The notes under the pieces: model-generated
The model's database searches: none
The model's input: only the letters and a program-made list of their open reading frames with translations
Told to the model about the DNA's origin: nothing
In this document: piece after piece, positions 7,205 through 14,217 of the stretch
How the letters are laid out: every line of letters starts with the position of its first letter
Numbering within the stretch: the stretch's first letter is position 1
Source: CAZZCN01 sp964652975
GTDB taxonomy: Bacteria; Bacillota; Clostridia; Saccharofermentanales; UBA5734
Direction: 5' to 3'
Length of the DNA stretch: 22,508 nucleotides
NCBI GenBank assembly: GCA_964652975.1
Contig: CAZZCN010000053.1
Span: forward strand, 1 to 22,508
Program-made: the position numbers and the translations under genes

Positions 7205-9613
7205 ATGACATATAATAAGAAAAATATAGGTAACAATAGAAATATAAAAGAACAGAAAGAGGAAAACACTATTAACAATAACAGCAGAAGGAACTTAGAC
7301 ACAAACAGCAACAATAAGAGCAACAGGAACCTGGACAATAACGCCAACAATAACAGCAGAATCCTAGATAAAAGCGCCAACAATTGCAACAGGAACCTGG
7401 ACAATAACGCCAACAATAACAGCAGGAACTTAGACAAAAGTGCCAACAATAGCAAATCTTCGAATGACACGTCAACACAATTTCTTACGAAAAGAGTGGG
7501 TATTTTGCACAATAATTTTCTTAACGGAATCGTCCGTTCGGATGTTCCAGGAAGATTTGAAGACGTTTTTATTGACCGCAAGGACTTAAACGGCGCACCT
7601 TTTGGCATGCGCGTCGTATGCCAGCTTACCGAGAATCCTTTCGAAGAAGGTGTAAGACAGGACTATTACTACAGAGACGATTATTCAGGTACAGGCATGG
7701 CAAAGGGTAGAATAATTGAAGTGCTGGGTGACCCGTTAACAAATGACTCGACAATGAAGGGGATTTTAATCGCACATAATCTGGAGCAGGAGTTCCCGGA
7801 GATTGTTTTAGAACAGGCCAAAAATTTTGAGATGGACATACCACAAGATGAAATTGAGAGTGAGCTGCTAAGAGGTCGCAAGGATTTTAGAAATGAGCAG
7901 ATTGTAACAATTGACGGAGCAGATACAAAAGACATTGATGATGCGTTGTCAATCAGTGTAAAAGACGGCATAACCTATCTAAGCGTACATATTGCGGATG
8001 TCACGCATTATGTCAAAGAAGGTTCTCCAATTGATTTGGAAGCTCTTACAAGAGGCACAAGCGTCTACCTAGCTGACAGAGTCATACCTATGCTTCCGCA
8101 AATTCTGTCCAACAATCTTTGCAGTCTTAATCCGAACAAGCCCAGATTTGCACTTACAGCGACAATGGGCTACGACAAAAATGCCCACATGCAGTCGTTC
8201 AAAGTCGAAGAGTCAATTATCGAAAGCAGTCAGCGATTGACCTATGACGAGGTTTTTGCATTGTTGTCCAGCATCGATAATGCCCAAAAAGTTGAAACAC
8301 CAAACTCTCAAAATACCGACAGTGTGACCGATGACGATCTGGCAAAAATCGAACCATTCCGTGGGATGCTCACACAAATTTATGAATTATCGAAGAAATT
8401 AAGGCTGAAGCGTTTCGAAAACGGAGCGATTAATTTTGATTTTTTAGAGACAAAGGTAAAACTCGATTACGAAAAGAATGTCACCGATGTTTACGCAGCA
8501 AAAGCCACATTTGCCAATGAAATGATTGAGGAGTGCATGGTTGCCGCCAATGAGGCGATTGCCAAGGAGTTTAGCATTAAGAAAGCGCCTTTTATATATC
8601 GAGTCCACGAAGAGACCGATATTGAGAAAATACAGCGTTTTACAAGCGTTGCAAAACTACTCGGCGAGAAAATCCAAATTTCGACAAAGCCTTCCCCCAA
8701 GGAGATACAGGCTGTTATTTCATCAATTGAAGACAAACCTTACAAGGAGACATTAATGCAGCTTCTCCTCAGATCCATGGCCAAGGCGGAGTATTCGCAT
8801 GAGTGTCTCGGACATTTTGGTCTGGCGCTGAAGTTCTACTGCCATTTCACGTCGCCGATAAGAAGGTATCCTGACCTTTTTATTCACAGAGTAATTAAAT
8901 CATATATCGGAGACGAAAAGAGAAATCCCGCCTGGACTCAAAACGTAGTAACAATAAGCAAGATGAACAGTGATTCAGAGAAAAATTCTACACAGGCTGA
9001 ACGCGAGAGCATTGACTATAAGACCGCGCAATACATGAAGAAGTTTATCGGCGAAAGTTTTGAAGGGCAGGTAACCGGTATGCTTGATTTTGGAATTTTC
9101 GTTCGACTGGACAACACCATTGAAGGCATGGCGCCGTTTCGGACGCTGAATAATTACTATGAATTCTTTGAGGAATTAATGGTTGTAAGGTCATCGAACA
9201 ACAGGAAAGTCATCCGTATAGGCGACAGGGTTGTGGTGAAGGTTGTCGGTGCAGACCTGGTTGCCAGGAGAGTGGAGTTTTTGCTTTACGAGAAATCCCT
9301 AAATGACGAAACAGATTCGAAAATACTAAACGGTGGGCAAAATTTCAATAAGTTTTCACAAGGGAGTTCCAGTCATAACAGGAATACCGGGTCTGGCAGA
9401 AATGACAGTTCAACCCAACGTGCGAAAGTGGGAAGCACAAGCAAAGGTGGAAAAGCAAGCAGCTCAAGTAAAGGTGGAAAAGCAAACAGCTCAAGTCGAA
9501 ACGGCAACCCGGAAAGCCACGGTTCAACAAATAAAGCCAATACCAACGGATCATTTTCAAAGTTTATAAGCAAGACTACAAAGCCAAAATTAGGGAAAAA
9601 GAAAAAAAGGTAA
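7205..9613 (+). CDS. rnr: Ribonuclease R
   Basis: RNase R is a processive 3'-5' exoribonuclease that degrades structured RNA and takes part in RNA turnover and ribosome quality control. Residues 1-90 are an Asn-rich repeat region. Cold-shock-like domains follow at about 95-215. The RNB catalytic domain follows from about 225, with the four acidic residues of TIDGADTKDIDDA (D237, D243, D245, D246), and includes CHFTSPIRRYPDLFIHR. An S1 RNA-binding domain lies at about 616-700 (FEGQVTGMLDFGIFVRLD). The final 100 residues are a basic Ser/Gly/Lys tail ending KKKKR. The total of 802 residues is near the usual 750-810, yet the usual N-terminal winged helix is not visible and the repeat takes its place. 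The start at 7205 has AAGGGG (7192-7197) at 7 nt. Confidence 0.95.
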   Translation: MTYNKKNIGNNRNIKEQKEENTINNNSRRNLDTNSNNKSNRNLDNNANNNSRILDKSANNCNRNLDNNANNNSRNLDKSANNSKSSNDTSTQFLTKRVGILHNNFLNGIVRSDVPGRFEDVFIDRKDLNGAPFGMRVVCQLTENPFEEGVRQDYYYRDDYSGTGMAKGRIIEVLGDPLTNDSTMKGILIAHNLEQEFPEIVLEQAKNFEMDIPQDEIESELLRGRKDFRNEQIVTIDGADTKDIDDALSISVKDGITYLSVHIADVTHYVKEGSPIDLEALTRGTSVYLADRVIPMLPQILSNNLCSLNPNKPRFALTATMGYDKNAHMQSFKVEESIIESSQRLTYDEVFALLSSIDNAQKVETPNSQNTDSVTDDDLAKIEPFRGMLTQIYELSKKLRLKRFENGAINFDFLETKVKLDYEKNVTDVYAAKATFANEMIEECMVAANEAIAKEFSIKKAPFIYRVHEETDIEKIQRFTSVAKLLGEKIQISTKPSPKEIQAVISSIEDKPYKETLMQLLLRSMAKAEYSHECLGHFGLALKFYCHFTSPIRRYPDLFIHRVIKSYIGDEKRNPAWTQNVVTISKMNSDSEKNSTQAERESIDYKTAQYMKKFIGESFEGQVTGMLDFGIFVRLDNTIEGMAPFRTLNNYYEFFEELMVVRSSNNRKVIRIGDRVVVKVVGADLVARRVEFLLYEKSLNDETDSKILNGGQNFNKFSQGSSSHNRNTGSGRNDSSTQRAKVGSTSKGGKASSSSKGGKANSSSRNGNPESHGSTNKANTNGSFSKFISKTTKPKLGKKKKR
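7287..7457 (+). repeat. Tandem 33/66-bp repeat encoding an Asn-rich 11-residue unit
   Basis: The rnr 5' coding region encodes about five units of R-(N/I)-L-D-x-x-x-N-N-x-(S/N): RNLDTNSNNKSN, RNLDNNANNNS, RILDKSANNCN, RNLDNNANNNS and RNLDKSANNSK. At DNA level a 66-bp unit starting at 7321 recurs almost exactly at 7387, so the last duplication is recent. The array is in frame and unit length is a multiple of three, so copy number can vary without breaking the gene. Confidence 0.85.
9441..9494 (+). repeat. 27-bp tandem repeat in the rnr C-terminal tail
   Basis: The segments 9441-9467 and 9468-9494 are near-identical 27-bp units (differences at two positions) that encode SKGGKASSS and SKGGKANSS. 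They lie in the basic tail after the S1 domain. Confidence 0.8.
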
Positions 9614-9712
9614 AGCGAATTGAAAATTTAGCTCATGGAGAATCTGTTTAACAGATTCTCTTAAAGCGAATTGAAAATTTAGCTCTTTGAGAATCCGGTT
9701 AATAGATTTATT
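9611..9712. repeat. 51-bp tandem duplication across the rnr stop, with hairpin
   Basis: A 24-nt word starting TAAAGCGAATTGAAAATTTA occurs at 9611-9634 and again at 9662-9685. The first TAA is the rnr stop codon. Copy 1 continues into a perfect inverted repeat, GAGAATCTGTT (9638-9648) and AACAGATTCTC (9650-9660). In copy 2 the matching arm has diverged. It lies between convergent genes, so the hairpin may terminate both, although neither strand shows a good U-tract. Confidence 0.7.
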
Positions 9713-9727
9713 TGCTTAAAGCAAAAA

Positions 9728-9982
9728 TTACAATTTTTCGCTTACCGTTGGCTTGTCAATAATAAACGTATATAGCTTGTCGAGCAAGTCGTCGCTGTTT
9801 TCTTTGTGAAACTGCACTTCGATAGGCTTTGCCAGGTCGAGACTGAAAATTCCCATTATGGATTTTGCGTCAACAATATACCTGCCGGAAACCAGGTCAA
9901 TATCGAAATCAAACGTGTTGACAGTACTTACAAATTCTTTGACCTCATTAATCGACTTCAATTGAATCCAAAAACTTTTCAT
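9728..9982 (-). CDS. HPr-like protein without the active-site histidine
   Basis: The product is an 84-residue protein that appears to have the HPr (PTS phosphocarrier) fold. The best evidence is the segment DAKSIMGIFSLDLAKPIEV (38-56), which matches the HPr regulatory-serine region; S41 aligns with HPr Ser46. The N-terminal part (SFWIQLKSINEVKEF) aligns with the strand and helix that normally carry GIHARPA, but there is no histidine near that position. It therefore cannot carry phosphate from Enzyme I in the usual way. Bacillus Crh is a known precedent for an HPr paralogue without His15, acting in catabolite control through Ser46. The ATG (9980-9982) has GAAAGG at 9991-9996 on the minus strand, 8 nt upstream. 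It converges on rnr. A regulatory rather than transport role is inferred. Confidence 0.75.
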   Translation of the reverse strand: MKSFWIQLKSINEVKEFVSTVNTFDFDIDLVSGRYIVDAKSIMGIFSLDLAKPIEVQFHKENSDDLLDKLYTFIIDKPTVSEKL

Positions 9983-10038
9983 AAAATAATCCTTTCAGAT
10001 ATGTGAAAATTAAAATATATTCTCTTGGGTTTTCCTTG

Positions 10039-10067
10039 ATTATACAATAAAATGCGGAAAATTGCCA
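10039..10067 (-). promoter_or_regulatory. Promoter candidate for the HPr-like gene
   Basis: On the minus strand TGGCAA (10067-10062) and TATAAT (10044-10039) are separated by 17 nt. This points at the HPr-like gene with a leader of about 50 nt. The -10 box is perfect; the -35 is weak. Confidence 0.45.
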
Positions 10068-10269
10068 TTTGTATTTTGAATTGAATTGCCCGATTATATC
10101 AAAACGTTATACTTTCACTACTTCTATTCATAAGAATAATAATGTAGAATGACAGATAATAAATGCAGGGAGTTTTGTCCTCATGAACCATTTGCAAGGT
10201 TCGCTATAAAAACAGCCGAACCAGCCAAAACATCCCCATAAATAAAAACCAAAAAGGAAAAGGGTATAA

Positions 10270-11793
10270 ATGGGAACGAAAACGAATCAAAAATCAGCCG
10301 CTTTTCATACACTGGGCTGCAAAGTCAACAAATATGAGACGGATGCAATAGCCAGTACCTTTGCCGAATCAGGCTTTGCAATTAAAAGCTTTCGGGACGT
10401 TTGTGATGTCTATGTTATCAACACCTGCACAGTCACTTCTGAAGCGGACCGCAAGTCCGGACAGTTCATAAGACAGGCGAAGAAGCGCAATCCTGATGCG
10501 ATAGTTGTTGCAATGGGCTGCCATATCGAATTGAGCGAAACTTGTGAATATGCAGACATTATAATTGGAAATAGAAACAAACTCGATGCTGTAAACCTGG
10601 TTAATAGCAAACTGCAATTAAGCGAAATTCATTCAGAAACAATGAATAATAAAGATTTTCGTATTATAAGACCGAACGAATCAATAAATATCAACAAAGC
10701 AAACAATATTGTGGATCCACTCAATCCACTTGATACTGAATATATTGATAACAATGACGACATGAACAAGTTGCAAAACGCAGAGTATTCAGACAAAACA
10801 AAAACTTTTAAAACTCCTGATAGCACATATATCAGTCACAAACTCAGCAGTGTTGAGAGCTCGCTTCAAATTTTCGAAGACATGGGGAGCGTAACATCCA
10901 GAGAAGAAGCTCGTGCTTATATAAAGATCGAGGATGGATGCAATAATTTTTGCTCATATTGTGCCATACCGCTTGCCCGGGGACGAGTAAGGAGCCGCAG
11001 CGAAAAATCAATTCTTGACGAAGCAGCTGAGCTTGCAAAGAAAGGATTCAAGGAAGTTGTCCTGACAGGAATACATGTCTGCTCCTATGCATCCGACAGG
11101 AACGAAGAATCGGATGTGCTAATTGATCTTGCAGGCAAAATCGCCGGTATCAATGGAATTGAACGAATCAGACTGGGGTCGCTTGAACCAAACTCCATCA
11201 CTCCGAAATTTATCACTAAAATGTCTCACATACCTTCGATATGCCCGCATTTTCATATATCACTGCAAAGTGGATGTGATGCTGTCCTTAAGAATATGAA
11301 CCGGCATTATACGACCAGTGACTACGCAACCGTTATTGCTAATATAAGAAAAAGCATACCAGATGCAACAATAACAACTGATGTTATTACAGGATTTCCG
11401 GGGGAAAGTGACGCAGACCATATGCAGACAATGGAATTTTGCCGTAAAATGAATTTTCTTGACATTCATGTATTCAAATATTCAAAACGTGATGGCACCA
11501 AGGCGGCAAAAATGCAAAACCAGGTTCAACCGAAAGTTGCAGGCGAGAGAAGCAAACAGCTTATCGAGCTGGCTTTAGAAATGAGAAAAATGCACTTCAA
11601 AAAGGCAATAGGCAGCAACAGGGAAATCTTGGTGGAAAGTATCCGTGACAATAATGCATATGGACATACAAATGACTATATGCCTGCACAAGTTAAAATA
11701 GAAGATTTTTCATATATAAAAGTCGGAGAAATTTATGAGTTTATCGTTACCGGATACAATGAAGAGAGTGTCGTTGGATCTTTTGTGCTTTAA
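10270..11793 (+). CDS. mtaB: tRNA t6A37 methylthiotransferase MtaB
   Basis: MtaB is a radical-SAM methylthiotransferase that converts t6A37 to ms2t6A37 in ANN-decoding tRNAs, using two iron-sulfur clusters. The N-terminal MTTase domain has three cluster cysteines: C17 (HTLGCKVN), C53 (INTCTVT) and C84 (MGCH). The radical-SAM motif C224-x3-C228-x2-C231 lies in DGCNNFCSYCAIPLARGR. A TRAM-like domain ends the protein (about 435-507). HTLGCKVNKYET is typical of MtaB rather than MiaB. At 507 residues it is longer than the usual 430-450; the excess is an Asn/Ser/Asp-rich linker at about 117-205, between the first domain and the radical-SAM core. The start at 10270 has AAGGG (10260-10264) at 5 nt. 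It stands apart from its neighbours. Confidence 0.92.
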   Translation: MGTKTNQKSAAFHTLGCKVNKYETDAIASTFAESGFAIKSFRDVCDVYVINTCTVTSEADRKSGQFIRQAKKRNPDAIVVAMGCHIELSETCEYADIIIGNRNKLDAVNLVNSKLQLSEIHSETMNNKDFRIIRPNESININKANNIVDPLNPLDTEYIDNNDDMNKLQNAEYSDKTKTFKTPDSTYISHKLSSVESSLQIFEDMGSVTSREEARAYIKIEDGCNNFCSYCAIPLARGRVRSRSEKSILDEAAELAKKGFKEVVLTGIHVCSYASDRNEESDVLIDLAGKIAGINGIERIRLGSLEPNSITPKFITKMSHIPSICPHFHISLQSGCDAVLKNMNRHYTTSDYATVIANIRKSIPDATITTDVITGFPGESDADHMQTMEFCRKMNFLDIHVFKYSKRDGTKAAKMQNQVQPKVAGERSKQLIELALEMRKMHFKKAIGSNREILVESIRDNNAYGHTNDYMPAQVKIEDFSYIKVGEIYEFIVTGYNEESVVGSFVL

Positions 11794-11871
11794 CTTTTAA
11801 AGCTATCTGTCTCTATAGAAATCCTGTCTTTGTACTAGATGGAAATAAATTCAGTAAATTATTTTATTTTA

Positions 11872-11901
11872 TTGCATGAATGATGCCATGTAGTTTATAA
11901 T
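11872..11901 (+). promoter_or_regulatory. mscL promoter candidate
   Basis: TTGCAT (11872-11877) and TATAAT (11896-11901) are 18 nt apart, upstream of mscL. The leader would be about 80 nt. I see no riboswitch in it. Confidence 0.5.
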
Positions 11902-11989
11902 GATACTGATAAATATTTGAAAGTTACTTAGCCACTATCAATCCTAATCTGTTAACCAAAACACAAGAAAATGCAAGGAGATAATAAAA

Positions 11990-12478
11990 ATGAAAGGGGT
12001 GTCAGAAATGTTCAAGGAATTCAAGGAATTTGCTATCAAAGGAAACGTAATAGACCTGGCAGTCGGCGTAATCATAGGAGGTGCCTTCGGTAAAATTGTA
12101 GCATCATTGGTAGCCGACATTATAATGCCTCTCGTTGGTCTGATAACTGGTGGCAAGGATTTTGCCAACATGTTTGTTATCCTTAGAAAACCACCGGAGG
12201 GTGTAGTTGTAGACACAGTAGCCAAAGCCAAGGAGCTCAATGTTTCGACACTTAATTATGGTATGTTCATAGCACAGGTAATTGACTTTGTCATAGTCGC
12301 ATTTGTGATTTTCATGTTTATTAAAATTATTACAAAACTTAAGACTACAGCTACTGTCAAGCTAAGAGGCAAAAGCAATGAAACAGTTGAAGTACCAACA
12401 ACCAAGGAATGCCCGTTCTGCTTTACTACCATACATATCAATGCCAAACGCTGCCCGAACTGCACATCAGAACTATAA
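11990..12478 (+). CDS. mscL: Large-conductance mechanosensitive channel MscL with C-terminal zinc ribbon
   Basis: MscL is a homopentameric membrane channel that opens under membrane tension and releases solutes during hypo-osmotic shock. The N-terminal amphipathic helix FKEFKEFAIKGNVIDLAVG leads into helix 1 (VGVIIGGAFGKIVASLVADI). Helix 2 is FIAQVIDFVIVAFVIFMFIK, followed by the charged tail. After that comes a C-terminal C141-x2-C144-x10-C155-x2-C158 zinc-ribbon-like motif, which makes it slightly longer (162 residues) than the E. coli protein (136). Two starts are plausible: ATG 11990 with AAGGAG (11975-11980) at 9 nt, and ATG 12008 with GGGG (11996-11999) at 8 nt, which gives a protein starting MFKEFKEF. 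The shorter form matches the usual N-terminus, so the true start may be 12008. Confidence 0.95.
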   Translation: MKGVSEMFKEFKEFAIKGNVIDLAVGVIIGGAFGKIVASLVADIIMPLVGLITGGKDFANMFVILRKPPEGVVVDTVAKAKELNVSTLNYGMFIAQVIDFVIVAFVIFMFIKIITKLKTTATVKLRGKSNETVEVPTTKECPFCFTTIHINAKRCPNCTSEL

Positions 12479-12548
12479 GACGAATATATTTGTCAATTTA
12501 ATAGACACAGAAAGCATACTATAGAAACTTCATTGCTAAAATTTCAAA

Positions 12549-12579
12549 TTGTCATGGTGATTTTTCTATAGGTTATACA
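12549..12579 (+). promoter_or_regulatory. Possible promoter for the aminotransferase gene
   Basis: TTGTCA (12549-12554) is followed 18-19 nt later by TTATAC/TATACA (12573-12579). The fit is moderate, and the start site would fall very close to the ribosome-binding site, so the leader would be short. Confidence 0.3.
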
Positions 12580-12604
12580 TTGCTCAAAAATGGAGGAACA
12601 GGAA

Positions 12605-13789
12605 ATGATCTCAAAAACTATTACTGAACAACTGTCAAAATCCTCGTGGATTCGCAAAATGTTTGAGGAGGGCAGTCGCCTGAAAGCGCAATTTGGCGCC
12701 GAAAATGTTTTTGACTTCAGCCTTGGCAATCCTGACCTTGAGCCACCTAAAGAAGTTATTGAGGCTTTCAGGGAAATATCTGCCAGTGCTTTACCAGGTA
12801 TACATAGATATATGAATAATGCCGGCTACGATTCAACAAGAGAAATGGTTTCCGAGATGCTTTCAAAGGAATCAGGACATTTCATCAACAAAGAGAATAT
12901 CATTATGACAGTAGGAGCAGCAGGTGCGCTGAATGTTGCGCTTAAGACACTACTCGACACAGGTGATGAGGTTATAATCCTGGCACCATATTTTGTTGAA
13001 TACGTTACATACATCAAAAATCATAACGGCATACCTGTTATTGTGTCATGCAATCAGGAGAGTCTTGAACCGGATGTAGACAAAATTAAAGCCGCCATAA
13101 CAGAAAAGACCAAGGCCATAATAATAAATTCACCTAATAATCCAAGCGGTGCAGTATATTCCAGAGAAATTCTAGTAGAACTTAATGAAATGCTTCAAGC
13201 TGCCCGAAACACCATCTATGTTATTTCTGACGAACCTTATAAGGAAATTGTGTTCGACGGTGTCAAGGTTCCATCAACACTTGGTATTTTCACAAATCTG
13301 GTTGTCTGTTATTCATGGAGCAAAACACTTGCTTTGCCTGGAGACAGAATTGGATTTTTGGCAGCTTCGCCTGATTTTGAGGATTTCAATAACTTTATGG
13401 CAGGCGCTATAATGGCAAACCGGTCTCTGGGATTTGTAAATGCACCGGCTATAATGCAGCGCGTAATTGAAAAATCCATGGGCGCAAAGGTCGATGTTGA
13501 AAGCTATGAAAGAAGATGTAATATGCTCTACGATATTTTGATAGAATGCGGATATAAATGCAAAAAGCCTCAAGGAGCACTTTATCTTTTTCCTAAATCT
13601 CCAATCGAAGACGATATCGCTTTTTCAGCAATTGCAGCCAAAAACAACCTGCTGGTCGTTCCCGGTACCGGGTTCGGCATGAAAGGGTATTTCAGACTGA
13701 CATTTTGCGTTGATGAGAAGGTGATAGAGGCCTCGAAGCAGGCGTTCGTAAAGACAATGGAAGAGTGCAATGAATTTAATAAGATTTAA
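12605..13789 (+). CDS. PLP-dependent aminotransferase, class I/II (aspartate aminotransferase-like)
   Basis: This is a fold-type I pyridoxal-phosphate enzyme that would move an amino group between an amino acid and a 2-oxo acid in the cytoplasm. At 394 residues it has the length of Bacillus-type aspartate aminotransferases. Visible motifs are FSLGNPDLEPP near the N-terminus, TVGAAGALN (cofactor phosphate region), INSPNNPSG with the ring-contacting Asn, and DEPYKEI. SWSKTLALPGDRIGF carries the Schiff-base lysine K240, and the C-terminal FRLTFCV has the carboxylate-binding Arg. I chose ATG 12605 because GGAGG (12592-12596) stands 8 nt upstream; an ATG at 12590 overlaps that site and would add five residues. 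Substrate cannot be read from sequence; aspartate, aromatic or broad specificity is possible. It is flanked by long non-coding stretches and appears to be monocistronic. Confidence 0.88.
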   Translation: MISKTITEQLSKSSWIRKMFEEGSRLKAQFGAENVFDFSLGNPDLEPPKEVIEAFREISASALPGIHRYMNNAGYDSTREMVSEMLSKESGHFINKENIIMTVGAAGALNVALKTLLDTGDEVIILAPYFVEYVTYIKNHNGIPVIVSCNQESLEPDVDKIKAAITEKTKAIIINSPNNPSGAVYSREILVELNEMLQAARNTIYVISDEPYKEIVFDGVKVPSTLGIFTNLVVCYSWSKTLALPGDRIGFLAASPDFEDFNNFMAGAIMANRSLGFVNAPAIMQRVIEKSMGAKVDVESYERRCNMLYDILIECGYKCKKPQGALYLFPKSPIEDDIAFSAIAAKNNLLVVPGTGFGMKGYFRLTFCVDEKVIEASKQAFVKTMEECNEFNKI

Positions 13790-13891
13790 GCACCTATTCT
13801 AATAACTAAATGAAATTCTATACCGAAACACAAAATAATAATAATAAGTGATTTGCTATCAACTATAAAAATATACTTTAGCAAAAACCGG

Positions 13892-14008
13892 TATAATGAC
13901 TGATAAGAAAAACCCTGAAACAGTCTTATCAGACAATATGAAAAATAAAAACATATAAAACTATCAATAGGTTAGAGGCGCATTTTATAAAATGCGCTTT
14001 TAATTTTT
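13892..14008 (+). ncRNA. Candidate small RNA of about 105 nt
   Basis: A TATAAT box (13892-13897, no good -35) predicts a start near 13904. A perfect 9-bp stem, CTGATAAGA (13900-13908) with TCTTATCAG (13924-13932), lies at the 5' end; an A-rich single-stranded segment follows, then a terminator. This is the layout of a small regulatory RNA. It could instead be a terminated leader of the hisS operon or unrelated structure. Weak without expression data. Confidence 0.25.
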
Positions 14009-14010
14009 TT
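13978..14010 (+). terminator. Rho-independent terminator upstream of hisS
   Basis: The perfect 20-nt palindrome GCGCATTTTATAAAATGCGC (13978-13997) folds into an 8-bp stem with a TATA loop. TTTTAATTTTTTT follows. It would end transcription from the aminotransferase side or of a small RNA. Confidence 0.85.
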
Positions 14011-14034
14011 GTAGCAGTGAAACAACTTTTGTTG

Positions 14035-14121
14035 TATAATAACAAGGATGTAAAGCTTTTCGTAATGTTTTAAGAAGGTTGACATCAGAATATTACAAAC
14101 CACAGTATATATTGTGATACT
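14035..14121 (+). promoter_or_regulatory. Candidate hisS-operon promoter region
   Basis: Several partial promoters occur after the terminator. A perfect TATAAT (14035-14040) lies within a TTGTT/AACAA dyad but has no good -35. A perfect TTGACA (14079-14084) has its nearest -10-like TATATT (14108-14113) too far away, at 23 nt. An extended -10, TGTGATACT (14113-14121), has TTACAA 17 nt upstream. One of these probably drives hisS through lepA; I cannot say which. Confidence 0.4.
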
Positions 14122-14217
14122 ATTGGCAATGACTTATAGATAGATATTAATTAAGTAGACAAGACGGTTTGATCCTTTAGTCAGATGAATAGGCCATATA
14201 TAGGAGGATTATTTTTA

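Larger units (their letters stand above)
13790..14217. other. Long intergenic region before the hisS operon
   Basis: This 428-nt non-coding stretch has no supported ORF. It holds a -10-like TATAAT (13892-13897), a 9-bp perfect stem (13900-13908 with 13924-13932), a terminator (13978-14008) and candidate hisS promoters. I looked for a T-box leader (the AGGGTGGAACCGCG-type element) because aminoacyl-tRNA synthetase genes often have one, and found none. Confidence 0.6.

Noticed and set aside
7287..7457. CRISPR-like array
   Set aside because: The regular repeats are in frame within rnr, directly adjacent without variable spacers, and encode a peptide repeat.
7087..7608. Minus-strand ORF of 173 codons rich in Leu, opposite the start of rnr
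   Set aside because: It is the antisense of the Asn-codon repeats, which read as Leu-rich on the other strand. It has no convincing ribosome site, and rnr on the plus strand is certain.
10183..10209. Eight-codon leader peptide before mtaB (ATG at 10183)
   Set aside because: A short ATG-to-TAA frame has an upstream AGGGAG, but there are no regulatory codons or attenuator hairpin nearby. Such short frames arise by chance.
13790..14217. T-box riboswitch upstream of hisS
   Set aside because: Expected from gene type, but no T-box core sequence or antiterminator was found. The terminator at 13978 lacks the associated conserved element.
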